From Ignavibacteriales bacterium (lineage in GTDB: Bacteria > Bacteroidota > Ignavibacteria > Ignavibacteriales > Melioribacteraceae): a stretch of 64,000 nt of DNA. Positions 45,107-53,391 of the stretch are shown in pieces (position 1 is the first letter of the stretch; each line of letters opens with the position of its first letter). The position numbers and the translations under genes were made by a program. The notes under the pieces are model-generated. The model saw nothing but the letters and a program-made list of their open reading frames with translations, made no database searches and was not told where the DNA came from. The stretch is taken from contig JACOUS010000021.1 of the NCBI GenBank assembly GCA_016177735.1, positions 54,076-118,075 on the forward strand, in the 5' to 3' direction.

Positions 45107-45142
45107 TGCCAGAGAATCCTATAATTAAAATAAGGAGTTTTT

Positions 45143-45631
45143 ATGATATCCGAAAAAATTCAAAAAGCTCTGAATGATCAGATCAATGCCGAGTTATTTT
45201 CTTCTTATCTGTATCTATCAATGGCGGCATATTTTCACTCAGAAAATTGGACGGGCTTTGCGGCGTGGATGCAAAAACAATCCGCAGAAGAGTACGGACA
45301 TGCAATAAAAATATATCATTACTTAACAGAAGTCGGTTCGAGAGCTAATTTTTCTGCAATTGAAAAACCAAAATCGGAATGGAAATCTCCTCTCGATGTT
45401 TTCGAAGAAGCTCACAAACATGAACTGACAATTACAAACAAAATAAATGAGCTTGTTAATCTTGCACTTTCCGAAAAAGATCATGCAACAAATAATTTTT
45501 TAATCTGGTTTGTTAATGAACAAGTTGAAGAAGTTTCGATCGCTATGCAGATAATCCATAAACTAAAACTTGTGGGTGATAATAAAAGCGGTCTTTATCT
45601 GCTGGATCGGGAGCTATCAAGCAGACAATAA
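45143..45631 (+). CDS. ftnA: Ferritin (non-haem iron storage protein)
   Basis: 162 aa, four-helix bundle of the FtnA type: LNDQINAELFSSYLYLSMAA (first ferroxidase Glu), SAEEYGHAIKIYHYL (bridging Glu and His), and NEQVEEVSIAMQIIHKL. It oxidises Fe(II) and stores Fe(III) in a 24-mer cage. It has its own candidate promoter and a strong terminator, so it is a single-gene unit. Confidence 0.96.
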   Translation: MISEKIQKALNDQINAELFSSYLYLSMAAYFHSENWTGFAAWMQKQSAEEYGHAIKIYHYLTEVGSRANFSAIEKPKSEWKSPLDVFEEAHKHELTITNKINELVNLALSEKDHATNNFLIWFVNEQVEEVSIAMQIIHKLKLVGDNKSGLYLLDRELSSRQ

Positions 45632-45639
45632 TTTAAAAG

Positions 45640-45664
45640 AGCGGCTCAACAGCCGCTTTTTTTT
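45640..45664 (+). terminator. Rho-independent terminator after ferritin
   Basis: AGCGGCT-CAAC-AGCCGCT, 7-bp GC-rich stem, followed by eight T residues. Confidence 0.93.
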
Positions 45665-45688
45665 ATAAATTTTTCCGGCAAGATTTTT

Positions 45689-45718
45689 TTTGGGTTTATT
45701 CAAATTTTCATATATTTG
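45689..45718 (+). promoter_or_regulatory. Bacteroidota-type promoter for rpmB
   Basis: TTTG (45689-45692), 18-bp spacer and a perfect TATATTTG -7 element (45711-45718), 31 bp before the rpmB ATG, which has a GAGGAG ribosome binding site. Confidence 0.5.
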
Positions 45719-45749
45719 TCAGTCTAAAAAATGAAAACTGAGGAGAAAC

Positions 45750-45989
45750 ATGGCCCGCAGATGTCAGTTATCGGGTGTTGGTCCGGTGAGCGGAAACAGT
45801 ATTTCACACGCTCATAACAAATCAAAAAGAAGATTTTTACCCAACTTACAGAAAAAGAGAATCTGGGTTAAAGAATTGAATAAGTTTGTTACAGTTAAAC
45901 TAACGACCAGCTCATTAAGAACAATCGCAAAAAACGGTACTTCAGAAATTGCTAAGCTTGTGAAAGAGAAAAAGATCAAAGCAAGATAA
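45750..45989 (+). CDS. rpmB: 50S ribosomal protein L28
   Basis: 79 aa: ARRCQLSGVGPVSGNSISHA, HNKSKRRFLPNL and LTTSSLRTIAKNGTSEIAKL are the L28 pattern. Complete, with its own promoter and terminator. Confidence 0.97.
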   Translation: MARRCQLSGVGPVSGNSISHAHNKSKRRFLPNLQKKRIWVKELNKFVTVKLTTSSLRTIAKNGTSEIAKLVKEKKIKAR

Positions 45990-46000
45990 ACCGAAATTTG

Positions 46001-46023
46001 CCCCCTCTTGTAGGGGGTTTTTT
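46001..46023 (+). terminator. Rho-independent terminator after rpmB
   Basis: CCCCCT-CTTGT-AGGGGG stem-loop followed by TTTTTT, 12 bp past the stop. Confidence 0.93.
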
Positions 46024-46085
46024 ATTTCATCACTTGTTGATATTACTCCCCCGCCTACCTAATTTAATTATTACTCAAAACAAAT

Positions 46086-47483
46086 ATGGGCACTGCTGTG
46101 AAAAGAATAATACTAACACTCTGTTCGTTTTTTTTACTTTCAAATAATTTATTCCCACAAACTTCTCCCTCTAATTCAAAAAATAATTACCCGGCAATTT
46201 CAGATACAATAATTAGAACCGCATTAACAGAACAAACCGGTTACGAATGGTTAAAAGAATTGTGCGATATCGGTCCGAGACTCAGCGGTTCGGAACAATC
46301 CATGAAAGCAATTATGTGGGCTAAAGATAAAATGGAAAAGCTTGCTATCGATAAAGTTTGGCTGCAAAATGTGATGGTTCCCAAATGGGTACGCGGAGAT
46401 GTTGAATCGGCACAAATTGTTTCTTCAAAAAAATACAAAGGAAGAAAATTGAACATCACTGCATTCGGTGGAAGCATTGCGACTCCAGATGAAGGAATAA
46501 CAGCACAAGTCATTGAAGTGAAATCTTTTGACGAATTGAAAAAACTTGGCGATATAGTAAAAGGCAAAATTGTTTTTTATAACAGAGCGTTCGATAACGG
46601 TTTGGTAAATTCTTTCGAAGCATACGGCAAAGCCGTTGACCAAAGAACTACCGGCGCAATTGAAGCGGCAAAACTGGGCGCTGCTGCTTCAATTGTCAGG
46701 TCAATTACTTCTAAAAATGATAATATAACTCACACCGGAGTTATGTACTACGATTCGCTCACAAACAAAATTCCTCACGCGGCAATTGGTGTGCAAGATG
46801 CAGAGTTTTTAAGCGAGGCAATCAAAGAAGAACCCGGTCTTGCAATAACAATAAAAATGAATTGCAAAAAATATCCCGATGCACTTTCTTACAATGTTAT
46901 CGGAGAAATAACCGGTTCTGAAAAACCGGAAGAAATTATTGTAATCGGCGGACACTTTGATAGCTGGGATAAAGGCTGCGGTGCTCACGATGACGGCGCA
47001 CCGTGCATTCAAACAATGGAAGCACTTCATCTTCTGAAAAAATTTAATATAAAACCGAAGCGGACAATCCGCTGCGTACTTTTTATTAATGAAGAAAACG
47101 GCGCACGCGGAGGAAAAGTTTACGGCTCATTTGCAGATACTGCAAAAGAAAAACAGATTGCCGCACTCGAAGCTGACCGCGGCGCATTTACTCCCAGAGG
47201 ATTTTATGTTACTTCAGATTCAGCAGCAATAAATAAAATGCAAGTGTGGCTTCCAATTCTGAACAAAGCTCACATCGATTGGATTCGTCCGGGCGGCAGT
47301 GGTGTGGATGTTTCTTTTATCAAAAACGCGAAAGCTTTGCTCGGCTTCGCACCGGATGAACAACGATACATGGATGTACATCATTCGGATAACGATACTT
47401 TTGAAAGCGTTCATCCGCGCGAGATGGAACTTGGTACAGCAGCAATTACAATTATGGCAATTTTACTTAGCGAAGAATTATAA
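46086..47483 (+). CDS. Secreted M28-family zinc peptidase (carboxypeptidase Q-like)
   Basis: 465 aa with a signal peptide (IILTLCSFFLLSNNLFPQ), a PA-type insert at about 110-240 and an M28 catalytic domain. Zinc and catalytic residues are visible: His290 and Asp292 in GGHFDSWDKGCGAHDDGAP, Asp302/303, Glu336/337 in FINEENGARGG, Asp364 in LEADRGAF and the late His of YMDVHHSDNDTFES. It should remove amino acids from peptides outside the cytoplasm. The last 37 codons are duplicated at 60.2 kb, on the far side of the CRISPR island. Confidence 0.94.
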   Translation: MGTAVKRIILTLCSFFLLSNNLFPQTSPSNSKNNYPAISDTIIRTALTEQTGYEWLKELCDIGPRLSGSEQSMKAIMWAKDKMEKLAIDKVWLQNVMVPKWVRGDVESAQIVSSKKYKGRKLNITAFGGSIATPDEGITAQVIEVKSFDELKKLGDIVKGKIVFYNRAFDNGLVNSFEAYGKAVDQRTTGAIEAAKLGAAASIVRSITSKNDNITHTGVMYYDSLTNKIPHAAIGVQDAEFLSEAIKEEPGLAITIKMNCKKYPDALSYNVIGEITGSEKPEEIIVIGGHFDSWDKGCGAHDDGAPCIQTMEALHLLKKFNIKPKRTIRCVLFINEENGARGGKVYGSFADTAKEKQIAALEADRGAFTPRGFYVTSDSAAINKMQVWLPILNKAHIDWIRPGGSGVDVSFIKNAKALLGFAPDEQRYMDVHHSDNDTFESVHPREMELGTAAITIMAILLSEEL

Positions 47484-47489
47484 AAAAAC
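47374..47489 (+). repeat. Left copy of 116-bp direct repeat flanking the CRISPR island
   Basis: Covers the last codons and stop of the M28 peptidase gene and the A-run after it. It matches 60214-60329 at a constant offset of 12840 with 7 mismatches (109/116). Similarity stops sharply at both ends. It marks one boundary of the inserted or exchanged block. Confidence 0.9.
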
Positions 47490-47740
47490 ACGCTCTTCGT
47501 TTCGCATAACAAGCATTTGCAAAAATCATTCTTAACGTAATGACAGCGTAAGTATTTGCATGTTTCCGCAGCAAAGCGGAGTTCTCCCGCCAAGGCACAA
47601 CAATCCGTTAGCAACGTCTCGTAAACTCGATGCGGGACAAGCATTCCCGTCTCCACTTCGTTACGCCGGGCAAGCATTTGTAAATGGACAAAAAATAAAA
47701 AAAGTCTTCGGAGCGAAGCGGAGATCCCGCGTTGTTTTGC
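47490..47740. repeat. Degenerate repeat material beyond the trailer end of the CRISPR array
   Basis: No gene. Two related blocks, about 47566-47625 and 47709-47775, share GC(A/G)AAGCGGAG, then TCCCGC, and AATCCGTTA-CAACG. The second block merges into the terminal CRISPR repeat. AATCCGTTAGCAACG at 47602-47616 looks like a broken CRISPR repeat. Several CATTTGTAAATG/CATTTGCA pieces lie between. This seems to be a decayed trailer mixed with a dispersed GC-rich palindrome. Confidence 0.55.
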
Positions 47741-47987
47741 GGGACAATCCGTTAACAACGACATTCATTTGTAACTTACAATTCATCTCCTGTATTGGGC
47801 AAAGGTAATAGTCTCAATCCGTTAACAACGACATTCATTTGTAACTGACGACATTATTAATAGTAGACGGAGCTAATTTGTCTCAATCCGTTAACAACGA
47901 CATTCATTTGTAACAGCTATCTCATATCAGTGTTAAACAATATTGTTTTATTGTCTCAATCCGTTAACAACGACATTCATTTGTAAC
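47741..47987 (-). CRISPR. Short CRISPR array: 4 repeats of 35 bp, 3 spacers
   Basis: Repeats at 47741-47775, 47811-47845, 47880-47914 and 47953-47987; spacers of 35, 34 and 38 bp between them. The last three repeats are identical; on the minus strand they start GTTACAAATG and end GGATTGAGAC, the usual type III orientation. The repeat at 47741 differs at the distal end (GTCCC for GAGAC), as expected of the terminal, oldest repeat. The leader is therefore at the high-coordinate side, next to cas2. Spacer targets could not be searched. Confidence 0.96.
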
Positions 47988-48227
47988 TGTGGGGTCTGAA
48001 ACCCCTTGTAATATATATATTTAAGTACCCTCTTGCGAGGCAAGTATGTTTTTTCTGTTTTTCAATCAATCCGCAAATAAATTCGAAGATCAATTCAGTC
48101 ATAATTTCAAAGTACAAAACAACTTAGCAAACTGCGAGACAAATTTATTCAAAATCTTTTTTTTCAAAACAATTTCTTAGCTTTATAGGTTTTTGTATAA
48201 GTACTTAAATTTTGGCTCGCAGCATTT
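47988..48227 (-). promoter_or_regulatory. CRISPR leader region
   Basis: 240 bp of AT-rich sequence between cas2 and the first repeat. Three bases from the repeat is a perfect hairpin GGGGT-CTGAA-ACCCC (47991-48005); another, CTTGC-GAG-GCAAG, is at 48032-48044. No gene. It should hold the array promoter and the integration-guiding sequence. Confidence 0.7.
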
Positions 48228-48503
48228 TTATATAATTTCATAACCTTTAAGTCCGGGCAGATATTTTATCTCGCCCATACCAACGGCTTTTAAGAAGCAG
48301 TCTTTACAAACCGGATAAATTCTAATATTAACGCCGTCGTTAGCGTATGCAGTAAGTTTGTTCAAAAGATCATCATATAACCGTGCATTCAAATTGCATT
48401 CAAAAACTGATTCTTGAACACGCACGCCGTATTCTTCCAGCAGTTTGCTTATTTTATTTCTGCGTTTATCATCATCAATATCATAAGTAATTACATAAAT
48501 CAT
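48228..48503 (-). CDS. cas2: CRISPR adaptation protein Cas2
   Basis: 91 aa, complete ferredoxin-like Cas2: MIYVITYDIDDDKRRNKISK (with the conserved Asp after the first strand), VRVQESVFECNLNARLYDDL, and NIRIYPVCKDC. It forms the Cas1-Cas2 integrase core with the fused Cas1 encoded 1 bp upstream. Confidence 0.97.
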   Translation of the reverse strand: MIYVITYDIDDDKRRNKISKLLEEYGVRVQESVFECNLNARLYDDLLNKLTAYANDGVNIRIYPVCKDCFLKAVGMGEIKYLPGLKGYEII

Positions 48504-48504
48504 T

Positions 48505-51315
48505 TTATCTAATCCTTAAGGGTTGATAGCACATCTGTCTTTTTTGTATCCCCGTTTTTAGAACTCTTACTTGTAAGGTAATAAATTGTTTGTAGGTAAT
48601 TTGTTTTGCCGTACCCAAGGGTTTAAAAAATATTTTCAATCTTTCTTCAACCATCTGCATATACTTTTTTCTGAATTCGTAAGACATTAAGCATGGATAT
48701 TTTGCATTTTCTTCAATTGTAAAATCTTTGAGCGACACCATATTTCTGCGGATAATGTAAAGGACTAAGGAATCAATTATGTGCCGGAACTCTTCTTGCA
48801 AATCGGAAGCAAGCGGAAAGTAGCGGTTGGTTGGCTTATGGTAAAAACTTATTTGAGGGTTCAAGCCTTCTGTTTGCAATGCCGTTGAAATATGATGATA
48901 AAGGATTGTGTAACCGAACGAAAGCATTGCATTAACCGGATCTTCCGGCGGGTGCTTGGTACGGCTGTCAAATTTCCATTCTTCCGGAAGTGAAGAATTG
49001 AGTGTTTCAAAAAACAAAGCTGCGGAACTGCCTTCAATTCCTCTTAAAGATTCAAGCGAACGTGCATTAACGGCTTTATCCATAAGGTTATTGAATTCGA
49101 GCAAAGGGTTTTCATCTTCGCACTGTCTGCGTGCAATAACTTTATGGTTGTTAATTTTTGCTTCAACTACTTGCCGCGCAAACGCAAGAACAAAAGATTC
49201 ATCTTTGGAAATTTCCAACTGGTTAAGCCAAAGATCGAAATTTGTTTCGTTAACCGGAATTGTTAAACGCAGTTCACCATTTGGACGGCAAAAGTAAACC
49301 GGAATTCTATTTTCATTAAGCATAAGAACGGCGGGCATAGTAATTCTTCCGGTACCGTTTATTACAACGCTGCTTAATGTATGAAGAGGAAACTGCACAT
49401 GTTTCTGTTCCATCTCTTCTTCGTAAGTAAGTTCTATATTCTTTGCATCAACATGTACAAAAGCATTATTACTTATATAAAGCGGATATTTTTCCAAAAG
49501 CAGTTCATCAATCTGTTCGGCATTAAGTGGTTTTATTACAGGTTTAGGAACTTGTTTAACGTGTTTAATCTTTTCCAAATCAATAAGTGTAAGCCAGCTT
49601 CCATCGGGAATCGTTTCTTCACTTATTTCATAGTATTTATTCAATGAATCCGGTTCCTCAACTTTTTCCTTTTCAATAATCATTGACTTCAGAAAAAGAT
49701 AACCCAGATACTGGAACCCGTCATCGAACGAAACGATGTTTGTTTTGGATGGTTTGATTTCGAGTTTAAGTTTTTCGAGAGAACTTTTAACGGATATTAA
49801 AGCTTCTTCGGCTTGTTCTTTTGTTTTGCAAAGAACAATAAAATCATCGGCGTACCTAATAAGCTTAAAATCATTTTGAAGTGCTTCATCAAATTCATCC
49901 AGATAAAGATTTGCCAGCAGAGGAGAAATTGCGGCGCCTTGCGGAAGCCCCTTTACCCGTTTAATTTTTATTCCTTCAAAATATATGTCGGATTCTACCC
50001 ACTGTTTTAACAGAGAACAAACGGGATCGGCGCCATAAAGAATCTCAATTTTTTTGAATAGTAATTCCCAATTAACATTATCGAAGAAGGAACGAATGTC
50101 AGACTCGAGAACAAAATTGAAGCCTTTTTTATGTGATTCGTTTATTGCTCTTGCAGCACCGGCACGGGACAGCCCTTTCCGGTAAGCGAAAGAATTTTCT
50201 TCAAGAAGATGGTCAATAGAATCACCAAGAACTTGCGTAACTGCTCTTTGCAGCACACGGTCTCTTACTGTTGGTATTGCCAGCGCTCTTATCTTGCTCT
50301 CTTTCTTAGGTATGATGATGCCAAGTAATTCGCCGGATTTGTAATTGCCGTTTGTGATTTCATTAGAAAGTTTATCAAGATTCTCATCTAAATTCAGTTC
50401 GAATGCTTCAGTGGTTACACCGTCAACACCATTGCAATCGCTGTTATCTTTAATATGTTCAAACGAAGAAAGTAAATTTTCTTTTTGCAGAATAATTTCC
50501 AGAAAGGATTTTACCGGTTGAAGAACAGCTCTATTAACAGCCGCTTCATTTACAGAATATTCACCAAATCCAAACGATGTATTTTTACCGGCATGTACCA
50601 ATTGACCGAGCGAAAGTATTTGCAGCCAATTTTCATCCAATATCATTTTTAGTTTAACAACGCCTTGTATGCCGCCAAGTGTTGTGTTATCCTTGGGCAT
50701 ATCAATCCACATAAAATACTTTCCCAATATTTCGGCTGCTGGAATTTCCGGCATACCGTTAAACGGCAATGAACTTTGATTCAGCCGGGCTAAAGTTTCC
50801 AACCGTTTATAAAGAAGTTTTAGAAATTGGTGCGTGTCAAAATATTGCGGATCGAAGTAACGTTTTCCTTTTTGCTGGTCTTCTTCTATTCTTTCAACCC
50901 GAAGCGGAGTAATAAATTTGAAAGTGTAAATATCATCAACAGCTTTTTCTAAAATATGTGTAACCGGCTGCTGTTCTTTTATACTCACCAATTCAACAGT
51001 ATCGTTTGTTAAATCGCCCGGGTAATCGGATTCCGGAATATCGTGCAAATTGGAAAGAAGTTTTACTATCAGGTCCGGGTCATTTTTTAATACTGTAATA
51101 CCAAAGTTGTATTCATCACCAACGGAGTAATAAATTCTTCCGGTTTCGCAAGGAGTTATTATCAACTCTTTACCAATGGGATGAAGGTTTATCACGCGGC
51201 TAATTAATCCATACAGTTTTCCGCCATGATAAAAATGGAACGTAGTATCGCGCTTAAACCTAAGCTTAACTGAGAATTGTTTGAAGAAAATGTTGTTGAG
51301 AAAAGGGTTTTGCAT
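48505..51315 (-). CDS. Cas6-reverse transcriptase-Cas1 fusion protein
   Basis: 936 aa in three parts. Residues 1 to about 260 are a Cas6-type RAMP with the Gly-rich loop LGQLVHAGKNTSFGFGEY at 236-253. About 275-560 is a reverse transcriptase of the group II-intron type: Asp406 in ESDIRSFFDNVNWELLF, GLPQGAAISPLLANLYLDEF at 456-475 and the YADD box at 488-491. About 590-930 is Cas1, with Glu761 (LRGIEGSSAALFF), His826 (NPQISFYHKP) and Asp838/Glu841 (LASDLQEEFRHII). All active-site motifs look intact. Such fusions process crRNA and acquire spacers from RNA as well as DNA in studied systems. It lies between cmr6 and cas2. Confidence 0.95.
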   Translation of the reverse strand: MQNPFLNNIFFKQFSVKLRFKRDTTFHFYHGGKLYGLISRVINLHPIGKELIITPCETGRIYYSVGDEYNFGITVLKNDPDLIVKLLSNLHDIPESDYPGDLTNDTVELVSIKEQQPVTHILEKAVDDIYTFKFITPLRVERIEEDQQKGKRYFDPQYFDTHQFLKLLYKRLETLARLNQSSLPFNGMPEIPAAEILGKYFMWIDMPKDNTTLGGIQGVVKLKMILDENWLQILSLGQLVHAGKNTSFGFGEYSVNEAAVNRAVLQPVKSFLEIILQKENLLSSFEHIKDNSDCNGVDGVTTEAFELNLDENLDKLSNEITNGNYKSGELLGIIIPKKESKIRALAIPTVRDRVLQRAVTQVLGDSIDHLLEENSFAYRKGLSRAGAARAINESHKKGFNFVLESDIRSFFDNVNWELLFKKIEILYGADPVCSLLKQWVESDIYFEGIKIKRVKGLPQGAAISPLLANLYLDEFDEALQNDFKLIRYADDFIVLCKTKEQAEEALISVKSSLEKLKLEIKPSKTNIVSFDDGFQYLGYLFLKSMIIEKEKVEEPDSLNKYYEISEETIPDGSWLTLIDLEKIKHVKQVPKPVIKPLNAEQIDELLLEKYPLYISNNAFVHVDAKNIELTYEEEMEQKHVQFPLHTLSSVVINGTGRITMPAVLMLNENRIPVYFCRPNGELRLTIPVNETNFDLWLNQLEISKDESFVLAFARQVVEAKINNHKVIARRQCEDENPLLEFNNLMDKAVNARSLESLRGIEGSSAALFFETLNSSLPEEWKFDSRTKHPPEDPVNAMLSFGYTILYHHISTALQTEGLNPQISFYHKPTNRYFPLASDLQEEFRHIIDSLVLYIIRRNMVSLKDFTIEENAKYPCLMSYEFRKKYMQMVEERLKIFFKPLGTAKQITYKQFITLQVRVLKTGIQKRQMCYQPLRIR

Positions 51316-51336
51316 TAGTATTCCCGCAATAGAAAT

Positions 51337-52194
51337 TTAGTGAAATTGCCCATACCCAACGTTTGTTTTTGCGCCTACCCCTAAATCCAGCAGTATTTGT
51401 TTAAATAATTCTTTTTTGATTTTTCCCGGCAAACAACTATCCGATAACCTAAAGCTAAATTTAACAGTTACCTGCGGCAGAATTTTCATAAATTGAATGG
51501 GATTAGGGTTAGTAAAGGGGTCGAGTTCTCTTTTACTTTCATGTTTGTGAGGTGTTATATAATCATTGCCGAGAAAGATTTTGTTTTTATTTAATGAAAC
51601 AATGGGAAAAGCATCAAAGAAAATATCGCGCTCTTTTAGCGGCAGAATATTATTACTGTCTTTTTTGCCCTCAAATACGGTTAAAACAAATTCGGAATCT
51701 TTATCATCACTTAGGCATTTAAAGATTTCGTCTATCCGGGGATTTTGATTCAGCCAATCCGCGTTTTCTTCTTCTTCAGCCGTACTTTTCTTATTACGCA
51801 GTTCATTTAAAATGCTAATCGCGTATTCCCCTTTAGCCTTTGTGCATGCATCTCTCAAAACACCTTTAACTGATGAACCGGGAATGCATGGCAAACCGGT
51901 TGTGTAGTCAAAGAAAAACCCAAGTTTAAGTTCGTTATCTTGTCCGCCAACTTCATGGTTATAACCAGAACCGATTAATAAGCCGGGATAAATTGTTGTA
52001 AGTTCAAAACTCGCATTTGCGAAATTTATTTCCGGCGCAGAATTGGGTAATAGTTGAGAATTGAATAAAGCACTATTATTTTCTTTTGTCTTTTGTTTAT
52101 TCAATTCAATAATAATCTTGTCGCCATTTTGTTTAAATGAAAGGGCTTCAAAATATTCTTTATAAAAAAGTAGTCCGAGATTTCTCATATTCAT
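51337..52194 (-). CDS. cmr6: Type III-B RAMP protein Cmr6
   Basis: 285 aa. RAMP signatures: YPGLLIGSGYNHEVGG, LPCIPGSSVKGVLRDA and the terminal Gly-rich loop DLGVGAKTNVGYGQF. Cmr6 sits in the backbone near the 3' end of the crRNA. It overlaps cmr5 by 4 bp and ends 21 bp before the Cas6-RT-Cas1 gene. Confidence 0.93.
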   Translation of the reverse strand: MNMRNLGLLFYKEYFEALSFKQNGDKIIIELNKQKTKENNSALFNSQLLPNSAPEINFANASFELTTIYPGLLIGSGYNHEVGGQDNELKLGFFFDYTTGLPCIPGSSVKGVLRDACTKAKGEYAISILNELRNKKSTAEEEENADWLNQNPRIDEIFKCLSDDKDSEFVLTVFEGKKDSNNILPLKERDIFFDAFPIVSLNKNKIFLGNDYITPHKHESKRELDPFTNPNPIQFMKILPQVTVKFSFRLSDSCLPGKIKKELFKQILLDLGVGAKTNVGYGQFH

Positions 52195-52583
52195 GCTTCA
52201 TCTTGTTTGAAAGTTCTTAAAGCGAGTTTAAGAGCAATAAGCGCGTCAGAAATTTGTTTTTCTATTTTGCCAATTTCTGTTTTGTTCTTTCCGTCACTAG
52301 TTTGTAACAAAACAAAAGCAAACAGTTTTATATTTGCGCCAGAAGCGGGTGCAATAAGTAATTTAATGGCTTCGAGTAATTTTAGTCTTTTCCCTTCAGC
52401 CTGTGATTGCTCGTTGGAATAAAACGCAAGAGTCGCAATTAAACCGGATTGAATAATGCTCGCACCCATTGAGGCGATGTAACCTTTATATTCTTTCTCA
52501 ACCATGCCGTCCGCGCCGGCTATTCTGCAGTCTTTAATAGCGGTCAGCGCTTTCGGGATCAATTCATTTACTTTATTGTTCAT
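52191..52583 (-). CDS. cmr5: Type III-B small subunit Cmr5
   Basis: 130-aa all-helical protein: LTAIKDCRIAGADGMVEKEY, KGYIASMGASIIQSGLIATL, LALRTFKQDEA. The pattern YKGY--SMG--I-QSGL-ATLAFY is typical of Cmr5, which lines the target RNA groove. It overlaps both neighbours by 4 bp. Confidence 0.93.
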   Translation of the reverse strand: MNNKVNELIPKALTAIKDCRIAGADGMVEKEYKGYIASMGASIIQSGLIATLAFYSNEQSQAEGKRLKLLEAIKLLIAPASGANIKLFAFVLLQTSDGKNKTEIGKIEKQISDALIALKLALRTFKQDEA

Positions 52584-53389
52584 AGATTACTCAAATTAAT
52601 TATTTTTGTATAACCATAGCCGATTGAAGCGTTGCCACCTATTTGAATTGTTTTATTATTTAGTTCAGACTCAAAATCTGTATCAAATTTAACTTCTTCA
52701 CCTTCTTTAGGTTTTGATACAAAAAATAGAAACCGGCTTTCTCTCGGCACCACTTCTTCATACCAAAGGTTTTTGCTTTGTCCGTTTTCAAGCTGGTTAC
52801 GCGCAATAACGGGAAGTCTTTTTGATAGTTCCTTAAAATCATCGTAATGAAAAAATGCAAGGTTAGAACCAAGAATATTTTTGATTCTATCATCCACACC
52901 TAAACCGGGTTCGGTTTCGTAATCTTCCAAAATACATCCGGTATTTCCGTCTTCAACTTTTGGTTTTCCTTTAACAGCATCGAATGGATTAATATTTAAT
53001 TCTATTCCTAAAGCTTTGGCTTTTTCATTTATTTCACTGAGCACAAAATTTGATGTTGCTCTGAAAAATGGTTTTAAGTTGCTTCGGACAGGTAGTACAA
53101 TAAGATTGGCATCAAAAAATTTGTAATATCCTACTTCGGTTTCGCCCCCGTTTCTTTTAGGGTCTTTACCAAAAACATAATTCAGTTTATTAAATCCATC
53201 ATCATCACTCCACACATCCTTAAAGTGCTCCCTTAAAGCGCCTTTAAGTGAAGATGAATGAATAATGGGAACGTTTGTTATTGGATCGCGCTGCACAAGG
53301 TTATCCACAACTCCGTAATTAGCCTCTCCGCTACCAACGTGCATGTTTGTTAAACACGTAATCAAGTATGCGTCTGTTTTGTAATTCAT
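52580..53389 (-). CDS. cmr4: Type III-B backbone RNase Cmr4
   Basis: 269 aa: LTNMHVGSGEANYGVVDNLV followed by QRDPITNVPIIHSSSLKGAL is the strong Cmr4 signature, with the Asp of VVDNLVQRD in the region of the target-RNA cleavage residue. Ends with the Gly-rich loop IQIGGNASIGYGYTKI. Several copies form the backbone filament and cut bound target RNA at 6-nt steps. Confidence 0.95.
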   Translation of the reverse strand: MNYKTDAYLITCLTNMHVGSGEANYGVVDNLVQRDPITNVPIIHSSSLKGALREHFKDVWSDDDGFNKLNYVFGKDPKRNGGETEVGYYKFFDANLIVLPVRSNLKPFFRATSNFVLSEINEKAKALGIELNINPFDAVKGKPKVEDGNTGCILEDYETEPGLGVDDRIKNILGSNLAFFHYDDFKELSKRLPVIARNQLENGQSKNLWYEEVVPRESRFLFFVSKPKEGEEVKFDTDFESELNNKTIQIGGNASIGYGYTKIINLSNL

Positions 53390-53391
53390 AA

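Noticed and set aside
47602..47625. A fifth full CRISPR repeat
   Set aside because: Only the first 15 bases match the repeat; kept as a degenerate fragment.
48505..51315. Group II intron reverse transcriptase inserted in cas1
   Set aside because: The frame is continuous through Cas6, RT and Cas1 with no maturase or intron RNA features; a true fusion is the better reading.
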